From: Companilactobacillus allii | Lineage (GTDB): Bacteria > Bacillota > Bacilli > Lactobacillales > Lactobacillaceae | Length of the DNA stretch: 64,000 bases | Direction: 5' to 3' | Assembly: GCF_001971585.1 (NCBI RefSeq) | Contig: NZ_CP019323.1 | Location: 2,346,053 to 2,410,052, forward strand | Shown here: one piece after another, positions 36,763-46,010 of the stretch | Layout: every line of letters begins with the position of its first letter | Position numbering within the stretch: the stretch's first letter is position 1 | The notes under the pieces: model-generated | Told to the model about the DNA's origin: nothing | The model's database searches: none | What the model saw: only the letters and a program-made list of their open reading frames with translations | Translations under genes and position numbers: made by a program

Positions 36763-39003
36763 CTAATGAACACTATCAATTAAATTCCAATGAATCTTAC
36801 CCGTATATTTACCTGATGGATTCACTTCATTCATTTGTAATAGTATCCCGGCATTTTTTGTCCACAGTCCGGCAACGTCAATTGTTTGTACATCTGTAAT
36901 ATTCTTTATATGTGTTTTGACGCTTTGATAATCAATCAGTGAGGACAAATTACCATCTTCATCTTTAAAAACCAGATTACCATTCAACTTAGTATCATTG
37001 TCAGAATATAAATTATCAGCCTTAGCCTGAAGATCCCATGATTGACCAGGTGTTCTACCATCTACCACTTCAACACGCCATCCACTTTGTCGCTGAACTA
37101 ATTGATCTTTTAATCCTTGATTAATCGTTTTGAAGGAGACATCATTAACCACTCCAAAGGTTAATCCTCCTCCAATATCAAAGATAATCTTTATTTCATT
37201 AGACTTCTTACCACTGACATCCTCAGCATAAATAGTTAACGTATTTTTCCCCGCAATTAAATCACTTCGTTTAACATTTACTACAAACTCTCCTGGATTT
37301 TGACCATTTAACTTATATGATTGCTTAACACCATTCAGCTCAGTGTGAACATCTGTAGTGGAATTATCAATTACTTTTCCAGTACTATTTTTAACCAACC
37401 CGTTTATCACAGTAGTTTCAGGTGCAGACATTAAGTTATCATAATTAATTGTACCTTCTACATCAGTCGATAAATTCAACGTACTAATATCCTTATATCT
37501 AATATTAAACGCCTGCGCGTCATCATCAATGATGAAATTGTCACCTTTGAACGAGGCGTGAGATTTAGGAACACTTACTGCACTTGTAACTGGTTTCACT
37601 TTGGTATGGATCTCAATTGTGGCTTGCTTATTTGAATTAGACAAGTTCCTTTGTAAAAGATGTTGAACACTACTATTACTGAACTCTGAAGCAGGAATCA
37701 CTTCTACATTTGGATCATCTCCATATTTGATACTTGCAGATTCAAAGCTAACTTGACTAGGAAGATTCATACTTGCCAGAATATTCTCCCACTCCTTACT
37801 ACCACTTTCAAAATTCAAGTTGTAAATAAAGCTTAGATCATCTCCAGCATCAACATAATTATCGGATGTTGATAAAACTTTATCCAACGTATTATCTTTG
37901 ATACTTACGCTGGAATCAGCACTAACAAATGATGGGATAGATTCAAACACAACTAGATTGTTCTCAAAATACTTACCGGTCGAGCCGGTAAATCCCCATC
38001 TCAATTTATTATCACTTAATTTAAAATGACTTGGATCAATTTGATATGAACCAGTATATGCATCATTTATATGTGTACCATCTAGCTTTTTATCATTGAA
38101 TGAATAGTTCATTGTCTCTGTTGCTGCATTCCAATTATAAGTAATATGATGCCAATTGGCATCAGTCAGACTCAACGAACCAGGGCCATCATGTGACAAA
38201 ACATAATAGTCTCTAGCAAGAGGAGTTCCAGTACTGTGATAATCATAGGCTGTTTGCTGTCTATAAGAAGATGGACTATCTGGATAATTTGCCCCTATAT
38301 GTTGTCCATTTTGCAAATTATCAAACGAAAAACCCTCTCCACTAATATCGTCATAGTTGGTAGCCTTATTAAGAAATGTATCAAATTCCATTGCCCAACT
38401 TTTTTGAATAGCAGTTTTTGCAATTGATGTTGTCGAAGTTGCCCCATGATCGTAATTAAAATCTGTTCCCCAAACACCCATTGATTCACCAATACCGAGT
38501 TTATTCACAGCGCTTGGATTATGTGACGGCTTGGGACCTGTATATCTAGAAATAGCATCAATTCCACTATTTTGAAGAACAAAAGCCATCCCATCGCCAA
38601 CTCCAGCGGGTAAAGATGGATCCACTGGACGGCCAAAATATAACCACATTGATAATGTTTGATTATTATTTAAATCAATATAATTATCTTTATTAATATC
38701 TCCCCAAATAGAACCCAATTGATTAGCTGCAGAAGTAATCTGCAGTATTCCGGTCTTGTCATCTGGTGTCTTATTTCGATCAATTACTTTCGCAGAATTA
38801 TTCCCAAATGTACCAACTACAAATGCACCATTTTTTATATCTAGCCCCTGTGGAGCAGTATTTATAGCGTTATTTAAATCTGCTGGGTCACTTAATTTGG
38901 CAGCACTAACTATGTGATTATCGATAATAAATGTGGTAGTTATACTCACGATAATCACAAATAAAACATATGATATTTTATTAAAAAAATTGTTCCTTCC
39001 CAT
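36763..39003 (-). CDS. L-type lectin-domain surface protein with WxL domain
   Basis: 746 residues from ATG 39003 (AAGGGTG upstream). Signal peptide, then a legume-lectin-like domain (about 40-370: SIWGDINKDNYIDLNNNQTLSMWLYF, GDGMAFVLQN, WAMEFDTFLN, DYYVLSHDGPGS, NWHHITYNW), bacterial Ig-type repeats, and a C-terminal WxL domain with W-D-L and IHWNL. It should bind glycans and attach to peptidoglycan through WxL. No DUF916 partner is adjacent; the one at 26932 may serve. Confidence 0.8.
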   Translation of the reverse strand: MGRNNFFNKISYVLFVIIVSITTTFIIDNHIVSAAKLSDPADLNNAINTAPQGLDIKNGAFVVGTFGNNSAKVIDRNKTPDDKTGILQITSAANQLGSIWGDINKDNYIDLNNNQTLSMWLYFGRPVDPSLPAGVGDGMAFVLQNSGIDAISRYTGPKPSHNPSAVNKLGIGESMGVWGTDFNYDHGATSTTSIAKTAIQKSWAMEFDTFLNKATNYDDISGEGFSFDNLQNGQHIGANYPDSPSSYRQQTAYDYHSTGTPLARDYYVLSHDGPGSLSLTDANWHHITYNWNAATETMNYSFNDKKLDGTHINDAYTGSYQIDPSHFKLSDNKLRWGFTGSTGKYFENNLVVFESIPSFVSADSSVSIKDNTLDKVLSTSDNYVDAGDDLSFIYNLNFESGSKEWENILASMNLPSQVSFESASIKYGDDPNVEVIPASEFSNSSVQHLLQRNLSNSNKQATIEIHTKVKPVTSAVSVPKSHASFKGDNFIIDDDAQAFNIRYKDISTLNLSTDVEGTINYDNLMSAPETTVINGLVKNSTGKVIDNSTTDVHTELNGVKQSYKLNGQNPGEFVVNVKRSDLIAGKNTLTIYAEDVSGKKSNEIKIIFDIGGGLTFGVVNDVSFKTINQGLKDQLVQRQSGWRVEVVDGRTPGQSWDLQAKADNLYSDNDTKLNGNLVFKDEDGNLSSLIDYQSVKTHIKNITDVQTIDVAGLWTKNAGILLQMNEVNPSGKYTGKIHWNLIDSVH

Positions 39004-39184
39004 AATTTTCACCCTTCTCAATAAAAAATAGTCAATTTATCGCTTTTATTATATCAAGTTTTTGTTCAAAAAGTGAAATGATTGAAACTGAGATATTTAA
39101 AAAAATAGATATCATCACATGCCTAATTCACACATAACAATATCTATCTAGTAAGAGTCTTATGGATACTTTTTGGTACCTACT

Positions 39185-39230
39185 GTACTTTAAAGTACGT
39201 AATTGTTTATTAGTTTCAACCCCCTATAAT
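39185..39230 (+). promoter_or_regulatory. MFS promoter with palindromic operator
   Basis: Perfect 14-bp palindrome GTACTTTAAAGTAC (39185-39198), then TTGTTT (39203-39208), 16 bp, TATAAT (39225-39230). The operator abuts the -35. The HxlR-type regulator encoded after the transporter is the likely ligand of this site. Confidence 0.65.
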
Positions 39231-39270
39231 GATATCCATGTTCAAAAAACACACATAGGGAGTTGAAATT

Positions 39271-40455
39271 ATGAATAGTAAGAAAATATCACCAAATTTA
39301 ATTCTAATGTCATTAGCAATCAGTGCTTTTGCCATTGGATCAACAGAATTTATCAGTGTCGGGATTATGCCGATTTTGACAGAAACATTTAATATTTCAT
39401 TAGCAAAAGGAGGATTAACAGTTTCAATATACGCTGCCGGGATTATGTTTGGCGCACCAATTTTAACTCTGGTAACAAATAGGTGGAATCGAAAAAAGTT
39501 ACTCATAGGTATCATGGTCAGTTTTGTTATCGGTAATTTAATTGCTGCTCTTGCACCAACTTTTTTAATTCTATTATTGGGTAGAATTATCACGGCACTA
39601 TCGCATGGAATATTTATGGCAATAGCATCATTGATTGCTGCCGATGTAGTGACACCTGACAAACGTGCATCAGCAATTGCCGTTATGTTCACGGGTTTAA
39701 CCGTTGCAACTGTTACTGGTGTTCCGTTAGGAACATTTATTGGGCAGAATATTAACTGGCGTGCATCATTTTTCTTCTTAGTAATATTAGGATTAATAGG
39801 ATTGATCACAAACATTATTCTGGTACCAAACAACCTACCACTTCCAAGAAAGACTAACGTTAAAGGAATCTGGAAAATCATCAAACAACCAGAGTTACTT
39901 TTAATATTACTTATTACAGCATTGGGATACGGTGCGACCTTCCCCGTTTACACTTATTTAACAACGATTTTAAATAAAAATATGGGATGGTCTGAATCGG
40001 CCATTGTTATAATTCTAATTTTCTATGGTCTCTTTGTTGCAATCGGCAATACACTAGGCGGACGTTTCGCAAATAAGGAGCCCTTAAGTGCACTACTAAA
40101 AATGTTGTTAGGACTTGGAATTGCCTTAATTTTGGTTAGATTAACAATGAATATGCATTTCTTAGGACTAATAGCTACACTTATTATGGGACTGTTTGCA
40201 TTTATGAATGTTCCAGGCTTACAACTATATATTGTTCAATTGGCGGAGAAATTCACTCCAAATGAAATCTCACTGGCTTCTGCATTGAATATTTCAGCTT
40301 TTAACGTTGGAATAGCAGTTGGCTCATCACTAGGTGGTAATGCCGTATCCGCAAATCAATTAGTCAACACTCCTTGGTTAGGAGTCGGAATGTTGATTAT
40401 TGGAATTATTTTGATTATTGTTCTACAAAAAAGAATAAAAGCAAACAATCAATAA
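39271..40455 (+). CDS. Major facilitator drug/sugar efflux transporter (AraJ/YdhP-like, 12 TM)
   Basis: 394 residues, twelve membrane helices. FAIGSTEFISVGIMPILTETF is the typical first-helix motif of the DHA1 AraJ/NepI-like group. FVIGNLIAALAPTFLILLLGR and GIFMAIASLIAADVV follow. Likely proton-driven efflux. AGGGAG precedes ATG 39271. It is followed by an HxlR regulator 62 bp downstream, a common pairing for inducible efflux. Confidence 0.85.
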   Translation: MNSKKISPNLILMSLAISAFAIGSTEFISVGIMPILTETFNISLAKGGLTVSIYAAGIMFGAPILTLVTNRWNRKKLLIGIMVSFVIGNLIAALAPTFLILLLGRIITALSHGIFMAIASLIAADVVTPDKRASAIAVMFTGLTVATVTGVPLGTFIGQNINWRASFFFLVILGLIGLITNIILVPNNLPLPRKTNVKGIWKIIKQPELLLILLITALGYGATFPVYTYLTTILNKNMGWSESAIVIILIFYGLFVAIGNTLGGRFANKEPLSALLKMLLGLGIALILVRLTMNMHFLGLIATLIMGLFAFMNVPGLQLYIVQLAEKFTPNEISLASALNISAFNVGIAVGSSLGGNAVSANQLVNTPWLGVGMLIIGIILIIVLQKRIKANNQ

Positions 40456-40517
40456 TTCTTGAGTAAACAACAAATGATGGTAAGATGTTAATACTAGTTT
40501 ACAAGGATGGTAAAATC

Positions 40518-40907
40518 ATGAAACAATCTATTTATAACATTGGAGTCGAGGCCACAATGAATATTATCGGTGGAAAATGGAAACCAATTATCCTTTGCCA
40601 TCTCAAACATCAAACCATGCGTACCGGCCAATTACGCCGAGCAATTCCAAATATCACTCAAAAAATGTTAACTCAACAGTTAAGAGAACTTGAGGATGAT
40701 GGAATCGTCGATCGTAAAGTTTACAACCAAATACCACCGAAAGTTGAATATTCACTAACTCAATATGGTGACAGTTTGAATCGTATCTTAGAGGAATTAT
40801 GTCTTTGGGGAGAAGAAAACATTGAGCGTCGTAAACAAAATGGTGAAAATATTATTCTTCTAAAAAGTGAGAATGTGGAAACACAAGATTTACCAAATGT
40901 TGAGTAA
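40518..40907 (+). CDS. HxlR-family transcriptional regulator
   Basis: About 129 residues from ATG 40518 (AAGGATGG upstream; the frame start at 40485 lacks one). MNIIGGKWKPIILCHLKH, FLRRAIPNITQ-type recognition region (LRRAIPNITQKMLTQQLREL) and PKVEYSLTQYG wing. A single Cys (ILCHL) sits in the helix where YodB/HypR-type sensors have a redox cysteine. It probably controls the MFS gene upstream. Ends at a strong terminator. Confidence 0.8.
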   Translation: MKQSIYNIGVEATMNIIGGKWKPIILCHLKHQTMRTGQLRRAIPNITQKMLTQQLRELEDDGIVDRKVYNQIPPKVEYSLTQYGDSLNRILEELCLWGEENIERRKQNGENIILLKSENVETQDLPNVE

Positions 40908-40911
40908 ACAA

Positions 40912-40940
40912 AAAGAACAGTTTTGAGCAAACTGTTCTTT
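40912..40940 (+). terminator. Terminator of MFS-HxlR unit
   Basis: AAAGAACAGTTT-TGAGC-AAACTGTTCTTT followed by TTT. Confidence 0.85.
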
Positions 40941-40967
40941 TTTGATACATTATTAATAATATTATCG

Positions 40968-40976
40968 TGATATAAT
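40968..40976 (+). promoter_or_regulatory. Extended -10 promoter of the ACT-domain gene
   Basis: TGATATAAT gives an extended -10 (TG-N-TATAAT) 38 bp before the GTG start. No -35 at 17 bp is convincing. Confidence 0.5.
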
Positions 40977-41013
40977 TTAAGATGTATAAACGTTTAAATC
41001 AAGGAGTGATATC

Positions 41014-41448
41014 GTGGAAAAATATTATATTGTCGATAGTTCAATTCTTCCGGAATCGTTTGATAAAGTTATAAAAGCACGAGAATTATTGGAAACTGGT
41101 AAATCCAATAACGTTAGTGAAGCAGTCAAGATAGTTGGTATAAGTCGTGGTACTTACTATAAATATAAAGACCTGGTCTTTTTGCCCGATGATAATATGA
41201 CAGATCGCAAAGCCTTAATATCTATGATGTTAAATCACGAACAAGGTATCCTTGCAAAAGCAATAGCAATCATTTCAGAGACTAATGCTAGTATCTTAAC
41301 AATTAACCAAAATATACCAATTCATGGTATTGCCAGCGTGGTAATCTCAATAGATGTCAGTCATCTAACCGGGACCATTGATGACTTAATGGACAAATTG
41401 AAACAAACTGACAATATTAATAATGTCCAATTGATCTCTGTAGAATAG
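41014..41448 (+). CDS. pheB: ACT-domain protein PheB (UPF0735 family)
   Basis: 144 residues, the usual family length. An N-terminal HTH-like part (AVKIVGISRGTYYKYKDLVF) is followed by an ACT domain (ISMMLNHEQGILAKAIAIISETNASILTINQNIPI). In Bacillus, PheB is encoded near prephenate or homoserine genes and is thought to be an amino-acid-sensing regulator; the exact role is open. GTG start with AAGGAG eight bases ahead. Its stop is directly abutted by the stop of a small gene on the other strand. Confidence 0.8.
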   Translation: MEKYYIVDSSILPESFDKVIKARELLETGKSNNVSEAVKIVGISRGTYYKYKDLVFLPDDNMTDRKALISMMLNHEQGILAKAIAIISETNASILTINQNIPIHGIASVVISIDVSHLTGTIDDLMDKLKQTDNINNVQLISVE

Positions 41449-41601
41449 TTATTTGGGCCATGCGATATACATTGCCATAACTATTCCAAATGTGCCAATA
41501 CAATATAGAAACTTGGAGATTTTGTTACTTTTAACATGGCTAGCTGATAAAAGAAATGACAGTCCAATGATAAAAGTCAAAGCCATAGTCAAAAAATTCA
41601 T
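41449..41601 (-). CDS. Small two-helix membrane protein (50 residues)
   Basis: A frame with GGAGG seven bases before ATG 41601. Two hydrophobic segments (residues 2-19, FLTMALTFIIGLSFLLSA, and about 32-48, YCIGTFGIVMAMYIAW) are linked by a basic loop HVKSNKISK. Its stop codon abuts the pheB stop tail to tail. The strong ribosome site and amphipathic layout argue for a real gene that a 60-codon cut-off would miss. Function unknown. Confidence 0.65.
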   Translation of the reverse strand: MNFLTMALTFIIGLSFLLSASHVKSNKISKFLYCIGTFGIVMAMYIAWPK

Positions 41602-41699
41602 ATTCAATCCTCCGTCTACTTAGTATCTTCTTAATATTAATATATACAAAAAGTATGACGAATCGATGAATATGTTGTGGTTATTTATTGCAGAAATAG

Positions 41700-41828
41700 C
41701 CTGTGATAACTCTATCTACAAAAATTTGCAGTGAAAATTTTTCTCCATATAAATCAAAAAAGCCGATATTTACTTACGTAAATACCGATTTTTTTTATCC
41801 ATGAAAACTGAACGTGTTTTGTCACACT

Positions 41829-41830
<2 letters not shown>
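41700..41830. repeat. Intergenic nested inverted repeat, copy E
   Basis: Core hairpin at about 41755-41797 (AAAAAAGCCGATATTTAC with near-complement; loop TTAC). The 3' arm GTGTTTTGTCACACTCT (to 41830) matches copy A exactly. The 5' arm (TTTGCAGTGAAAA, near 41726) is degenerate. The element overlaps the stop codon of the aldo/keto reductase gene. Confidence 0.75.
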
Positions 41831-42704
<874 letters not shown>

Positions 42705-42722
42705 TCATTTTGACTCAAATTC

Positions 42723-42753
42723 ATCTTAAGCTATGGAGTGAACTCCACAGCAA
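42723..42753 (-). promoter_or_regulatory. MerR-type promoter of the aldo/keto reductase
   Basis: TTGCTG (42748-42753), 19-bp spacer, TAAGAT (42723-42728); the dyad TGGAGT-GA-ACTCCA (42734-42747) lies within the spacer. The long spacer is diagnostic of MerR-activated promoters. Confidence 0.85.
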
Positions 42754-42766
42754 GAACTTTTTTTAA

Positions 42767-43189
42767 TTATTTTTTAAAATGTTTCATAGTCCATAACTCT
42801 TCGGTGTTATCTTTGTCTAATTCACCTGATTTGAACTTCGCAATATGATCATCATAAGTATCAATCTTATATTGCAATAAATCTTTTGTTCGCTGTAAAT
42901 CAGATAACTTCTCGTTTAAGTTTTCCATTTGTTCATTTAAAATCTCTTTTTGAGCCCCTTTGACATCTTCCTTACTCTCAGCCAAGCTTGCAAATTCCGC
43001 TAGAGATTCAATGGACAATCCTGCAGCCCTTAAATTTTTAGCTAAGAAAATCCAATTCAAGTCATTTGTCTTATAATCACGATACCCATTCTTATCTCGA
43101 TCAACTGGAGGTATAACCCCAATTCTTTCGTAATACCGTAATGTATCGACCGTTAAATCCATTAATTCAGATACTTTTTTACTATTCAT
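42767..43189 (-). CDS. MerR-family transcriptional regulator
   Basis: 140 residues from ATG 43189 (AAAGGAC upstream). N-terminal winged helix KVSELMDLTVDTLRYYERIGVIPPV, then a long dimerising coiled coil (LNEQMENLNEKLSDLQRTKDLLQYK). No metal-binding cysteines; it resembles AdhR-type regulators that respond to aldehydes. It controls itself and the adjacent reductase through matching 19-bp promoters. Confidence 0.85.
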   Translation of the reverse strand: MNSKKVSELMDLTVDTLRYYERIGVIPPVDRDKNGYRDYKTNDLNWIFLAKNLRAAGLSIESLAEFASLAESKEDVKGAQKEILNEQMENLNEKLSDLQRTKDLLQYKIDTYDDHIAKFKSGELDKDNTEELWTMKHFKK

Positions 43190-43218
43190 AATATGTCCTT
43201 TCATAACTTATGTTTCTT

Positions 43219-43249
43219 ATAATAAACTCTGGAGTTAACTCCAGAGCAA
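43219..43249 (-). promoter_or_regulatory. MerR-type autoregulated promoter
   Basis: TTGCTC (43244-43249), 19 bp, TATTAT (43219-43224). A perfect 20-bp palindrome CTCTGGAGTTAACTCCAGAG (43227-43246) fills the spacer. Confidence 0.85.
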
Positions 43250-43257
43250 GCCTTTTT

Positions 43258-44586
43258 TTAAATTTTTTTATCAGCTTGAATAATTCCAATTGCACATATC
43301 ATAGCAATAGCAGATATAACTGTAATCCAGACCATCGACATATTATATGAAGTAACTGGACCTTTATATTGACTAGTTAATGCTACAACCGCTGATAATC
43401 CAACCGATCCACCTATTTGGTGAACCGTATTAACTATCCCTGATGCTGAACCACTCAACTTTGGCGTTGTATGTGCGACACCAGCAACTGTTAAAATTCC
43501 AAGTGCTAAACCTTGTCCAATACCCATTATGACCATTGGAATCGCAATGGCAATCCAATAACTGGATTGAATCTTAACTAAAGCCGCTAACAGCGACCCA
43601 ACAAATACAAGAATAGTCCCAACTGATATAGTCTTAGATACATTAATATTAACCATTCTAGCTACAAGTGTCGCAGCTATAAATTGTGGTATCGTCTCTG
43701 GTAAAAACCCAATAGCTGCTTGAAGTGGTGTGAAACCGTAGACACTTTGCAAAGCTAATGGAGTTAGGAAAAAATAAGAAATACTGGCTCCAACGAAGAA
43801 GAATCTTGTTAGATATGCAAAGCTTCTCTCTTTATCTTTAAATAACACAAGTGGCATGATTGGTTTATCTGATCTACTTTCGTAAAGAACGAATAATATC
43901 AACGAAATTATCGAGACTATTAAAGATATTTGTCTATAAGAAGTTCCATTAATACTATAAACAAGTGCTGATATACCTAATATAGAAAGAATCGTACCGA
44001 TAAAATCCAGTTTTTGATTATAAACTTTTGAAGTTTTCAAATATCTATATGACAACAATAATAATATCAATCCAATTGGCACATTAATTATAAATCCGAT
44101 TCTCCACGATGAATAAGTGGTAATCATACCACCGATAATTAATCCAAAACTAGCTCCCAGTCCACCAATAGTTCCGTAATAAGCAATCGCCTTTGTCCGC
44201 ATATCATCACTATAATTATCCATCAATAAAGCTAATGTACTGGGGGCAAGAATTGATGATCCGATTCCTTGAATAGCACGCATAGCAATGATCATTTCCG
44301 CATTAACAGATATTCCAACTAATAATGAACTAACACTAAAAAGAACTAATCCAATTTGAAAGAATTTTTTACGACCGATGATATCCCCAGCTTTACCGGA
44401 AAATAACAAAAAGCCACCAAAAGTTAGTGCATAGGCATTCGTTATCCAAGCTAACGATTGTGTATCTAATGATAAATTTTCAGCAATTTTGGCTGTACTA
44501 GTAAAAATAATAGAATTATCTAAAACAATCATAAAATAACTTAACAATACAATAGGAAGAACTATTCCAAATTCTTGTTTTTGCAT
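43258..44586 (-). CDS. MFS multidrug exporter, DHA2 (EmrB/QacA) family
   Basis: 442 residues from ATG 44586 (GGAGAAA upstream). About 13-14 helices with LPIVLLSYFMIVLDNSIIFTSTAKIAE, WITNAYALTFGGFLLFSGKAGDIIGRKKFF (motif A) and a later GSGIVNTVHQIGGSVGLS. Acidic D in helix 1 is typical for drug/H+ antiporters. A TetR gene is divergent, and the intergenic region holds three copies of its operator. Confidence 0.85.
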   Translation of the reverse strand: MQKQEFGIVLPIVLLSYFMIVLDNSIIFTSTAKIAENLSLDTQSLAWITNAYALTFGGFLLFSGKAGDIIGRKKFFQIGLVLFSVSSLLVGISVNAEMIIAMRAIQGIGSSILAPSTLALLMDNYSDDMRTKAIAYYGTIGGLGASFGLIIGGMITTYSSWRIGFIINVPIGLILLLLSYRYLKTSKVYNQKLDFIGTILSILGISALVYSINGTSYRQISLIVSIISLILFVLYESRSDKPIMPLVLFKDKERSFAYLTRFFFVGASISYFFLTPLALQSVYGFTPLQAAIGFLPETIPQFIAATLVARMVNINVSKTISVGTILVFVGSLLAALVKIQSSYWIAIAIPMVIMGIGQGLALGILTVAGVAHTTPKLSGSASGIVNTVHQIGGSVGLSAVVALTSQYKGPVTSYNMSMVWITVISAIAMICAIGIIQADKKI

Positions 44587-44607
44587 TTTAATTTCTCCAT
44601 TCTCTTT

Positions 44608-44741
44608 ATGACCACGGGTCATTTTTAAATCAATGTTTGTTACTATAATGCTATTTATTTTAAATGTCAATGACCGATAGTCATATTTATTACAAAAAAT
44701 GACCGTTGGTCATTGACTTCCTCAAATAAAAGTTTTATAGT
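44608..44741. promoter_or_regulatory. Divergent promoters with three TetR operators
   Basis: 15-bp palindromes ATGAC-N5-GTCAT occur at 44608-44622, 44670-44684 and 44699-44713. Minus strand: TTGACA (44665-44670), 17 bp, TATAGT for the MFS gene. Plus strand: TTGACT (44713-44718), 17 bp, TATAGT (44736-44741) for the TetR gene. Two operators overlap the -35 hexamers; the third lies in the MFS 5' leader. Confidence 0.85.
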
Positions 44742-44760
44742 ACTAGTCGTGGTGATGAAT

Positions 44761-45348
44761 ATGACAAAAAGAGAACTTGCAGCCGCTACTACTAGAGAGA
44801 ATCTACTAGAAACTGCTGAAAATCTGCTACAACAAAAAGGATACGAAAAAATGTCCGTATCTGATATAACTAAAGCTAGTGGTGTTGCCAAAGGTACTTT
44901 CTATAATTACTTCGACAAAAAAGAAGATATTATCTTTGAATTAAACAAAAGACATATGCATAACTTATCTGGTCAACTTATAGAATTATCACAAGGAAAA
45001 CCTGATGAAAGTATCCGTTATTATCTTAATAACTTTTTACAAACTATTGTAGATTCAAAGGTCAATATGGCACGCCAATGGGTCAGATTTATTACTGCTT
45101 CATCGAATCAGGAAAAATGGCAGTACGATAAGGGTCTATTAAAGAAGCTAATAAATCACTTGATTGATAATGGAAAACTAAAACAAAATACACCTGTTGA
45201 TGATCTAACTTCCCTATTAATAACCGAAGTTTATGGCATCATATTAAGCTGGTGCATCACACCTGAAACAATTGAACCAGTTCAAACTATCAACAAATTC
45301 TGTGATTTACAATTAGACTTTTTATTAAAACCATATATTAATGATTAG
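44761..45348 (+). CDS. TetR-family transcriptional repressor
   Basis: About 195 residues from ATG 44761; ATG 44755 is also possible. HTH: TRENLLETAENLLQQKGYEKMSVSDITKASGVAKGTFYNYFDKKEDI in outline, the canonical TetR domain. The C-terminal ligand domain is diverse. It most likely represses itself, the divergent exporter and, through an identical operator at 45388, the downstream redox genes. Confidence 0.85.
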   Translation: MTKRELAAATTRENLLETAENLLQQKGYEKMSVSDITKASGVAKGTFYNYFDKKEDIIFELNKRHMHNLSGQLIELSQGKPDESIRYYLNNFLQTIVDSKVNMARQWVRFITASSNQEKWQYDKGLLKKLINHLIDNGKLKQNTPVDDLTSLLITEVYGIILSWCITPETIEPVQTINKFCDLQLDFLLKPYIND

Positions 45349-45387
45349 TAACTTTACTTCTGGTAAAGTTATTATTTTACGAAATAA

Positions 45388-45402
45388 ATGACTGACAGTC
45401 AT
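45388..45402 (+). promoter_or_regulatory. Fourth TetR operator
   Basis: ATGACTGACAGTCAT, the same ATGAC-N5-GTCAT palindrome, 20 bp before the flavodoxin start, inside the 5' leader. Confidence 0.8.
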
Positions 45403-45422
45403 TTAAAGAAAGGAGTGTTCAA

Positions 45423-45995
45423 ATGAACAATATAACAACCGGCTATGGTGCAATTTCGGATGGTAAAGATACCAATGCTAATGTAGATCCAACAAGGATT
45501 CTAGATAATAACACAAAAATCTTAATAATTTACTTTTCACGCAGTGGTAATACTGAAAAGCAAGCAAAGTTAGCACAAGATGTATTGAATTCAGATATCT
45601 TCGAATTAACAGTTTCAAATCCTTATCCATCTAACTACAAAGCAACTGTTAATAGAGCAACCAATGAACGGGATGCCAAAAACTGGCCTGAATTAAATTC
45701 AGATATTCCTAATCTAGATAAGTACGATACGATACTTCTGGGACATCCCATCTGGGCAATGACAATTGCCAATCCGATGAGAGAATTTCTAGAAGAATAT
45801 GGAACACTGTTATCGAATAAATCCGTTGCATCATTTTCAACGAATGATGGATATGGTTCAGGTGAAACAAACGATGTTATATCTAGATTAACAACAGGTT
45901 CAACAAAATTGTTAACTAACTACACAATTAGAGATACCATGGCAAAACAAGATCGAACCAATTTCATCAATTGGCTAAAAAAAATCAATAAATAA
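45423..45995 (+). CDS. Flavodoxin-like protein
   Basis: 190 residues. IIYFSRSGNTEKQAKLAQ is the FMN phosphate loop, and ILLGHPIWAMTIANPMREFLEEY follows. The N-terminal 35 residues are an extension. Such flavodoxins often serve as NAD(P)H-dependent quinone or azo reductases. AAAGGAG precedes the ATG. First of three genes (flavodoxin, NmrA-like, antiporter) behind a TetR operator. Confidence 0.85.
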   Translation: MNNITTGYGAISDGKDTNANVDPTRILDNNTKILIIYFSRSGNTEKQAKLAQDVLNSDIFELTVSNPYPSNYKATVNRATNERDAKNWPELNSDIPNLDKYDTILLGHPIWAMTIANPMREFLEEYGTLLSNKSVASFSTNDGYGSGETNDVISRLTTGSTKLLTNYTIRDTMAKQDRTNFINWLKKINK

Positions 45996-46010
45996 AAGAG
46001 GATAATAAAT

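Noticed and set aside
39216-39884. 222-codon minus-strand frame opposite the MFS gene
   Set aside because: Antisense shadow of a clear membrane transporter; its composition (Ile/Asn/Pro-rich, no family) is an artefact of the complementary codons and it has no ribosome site.
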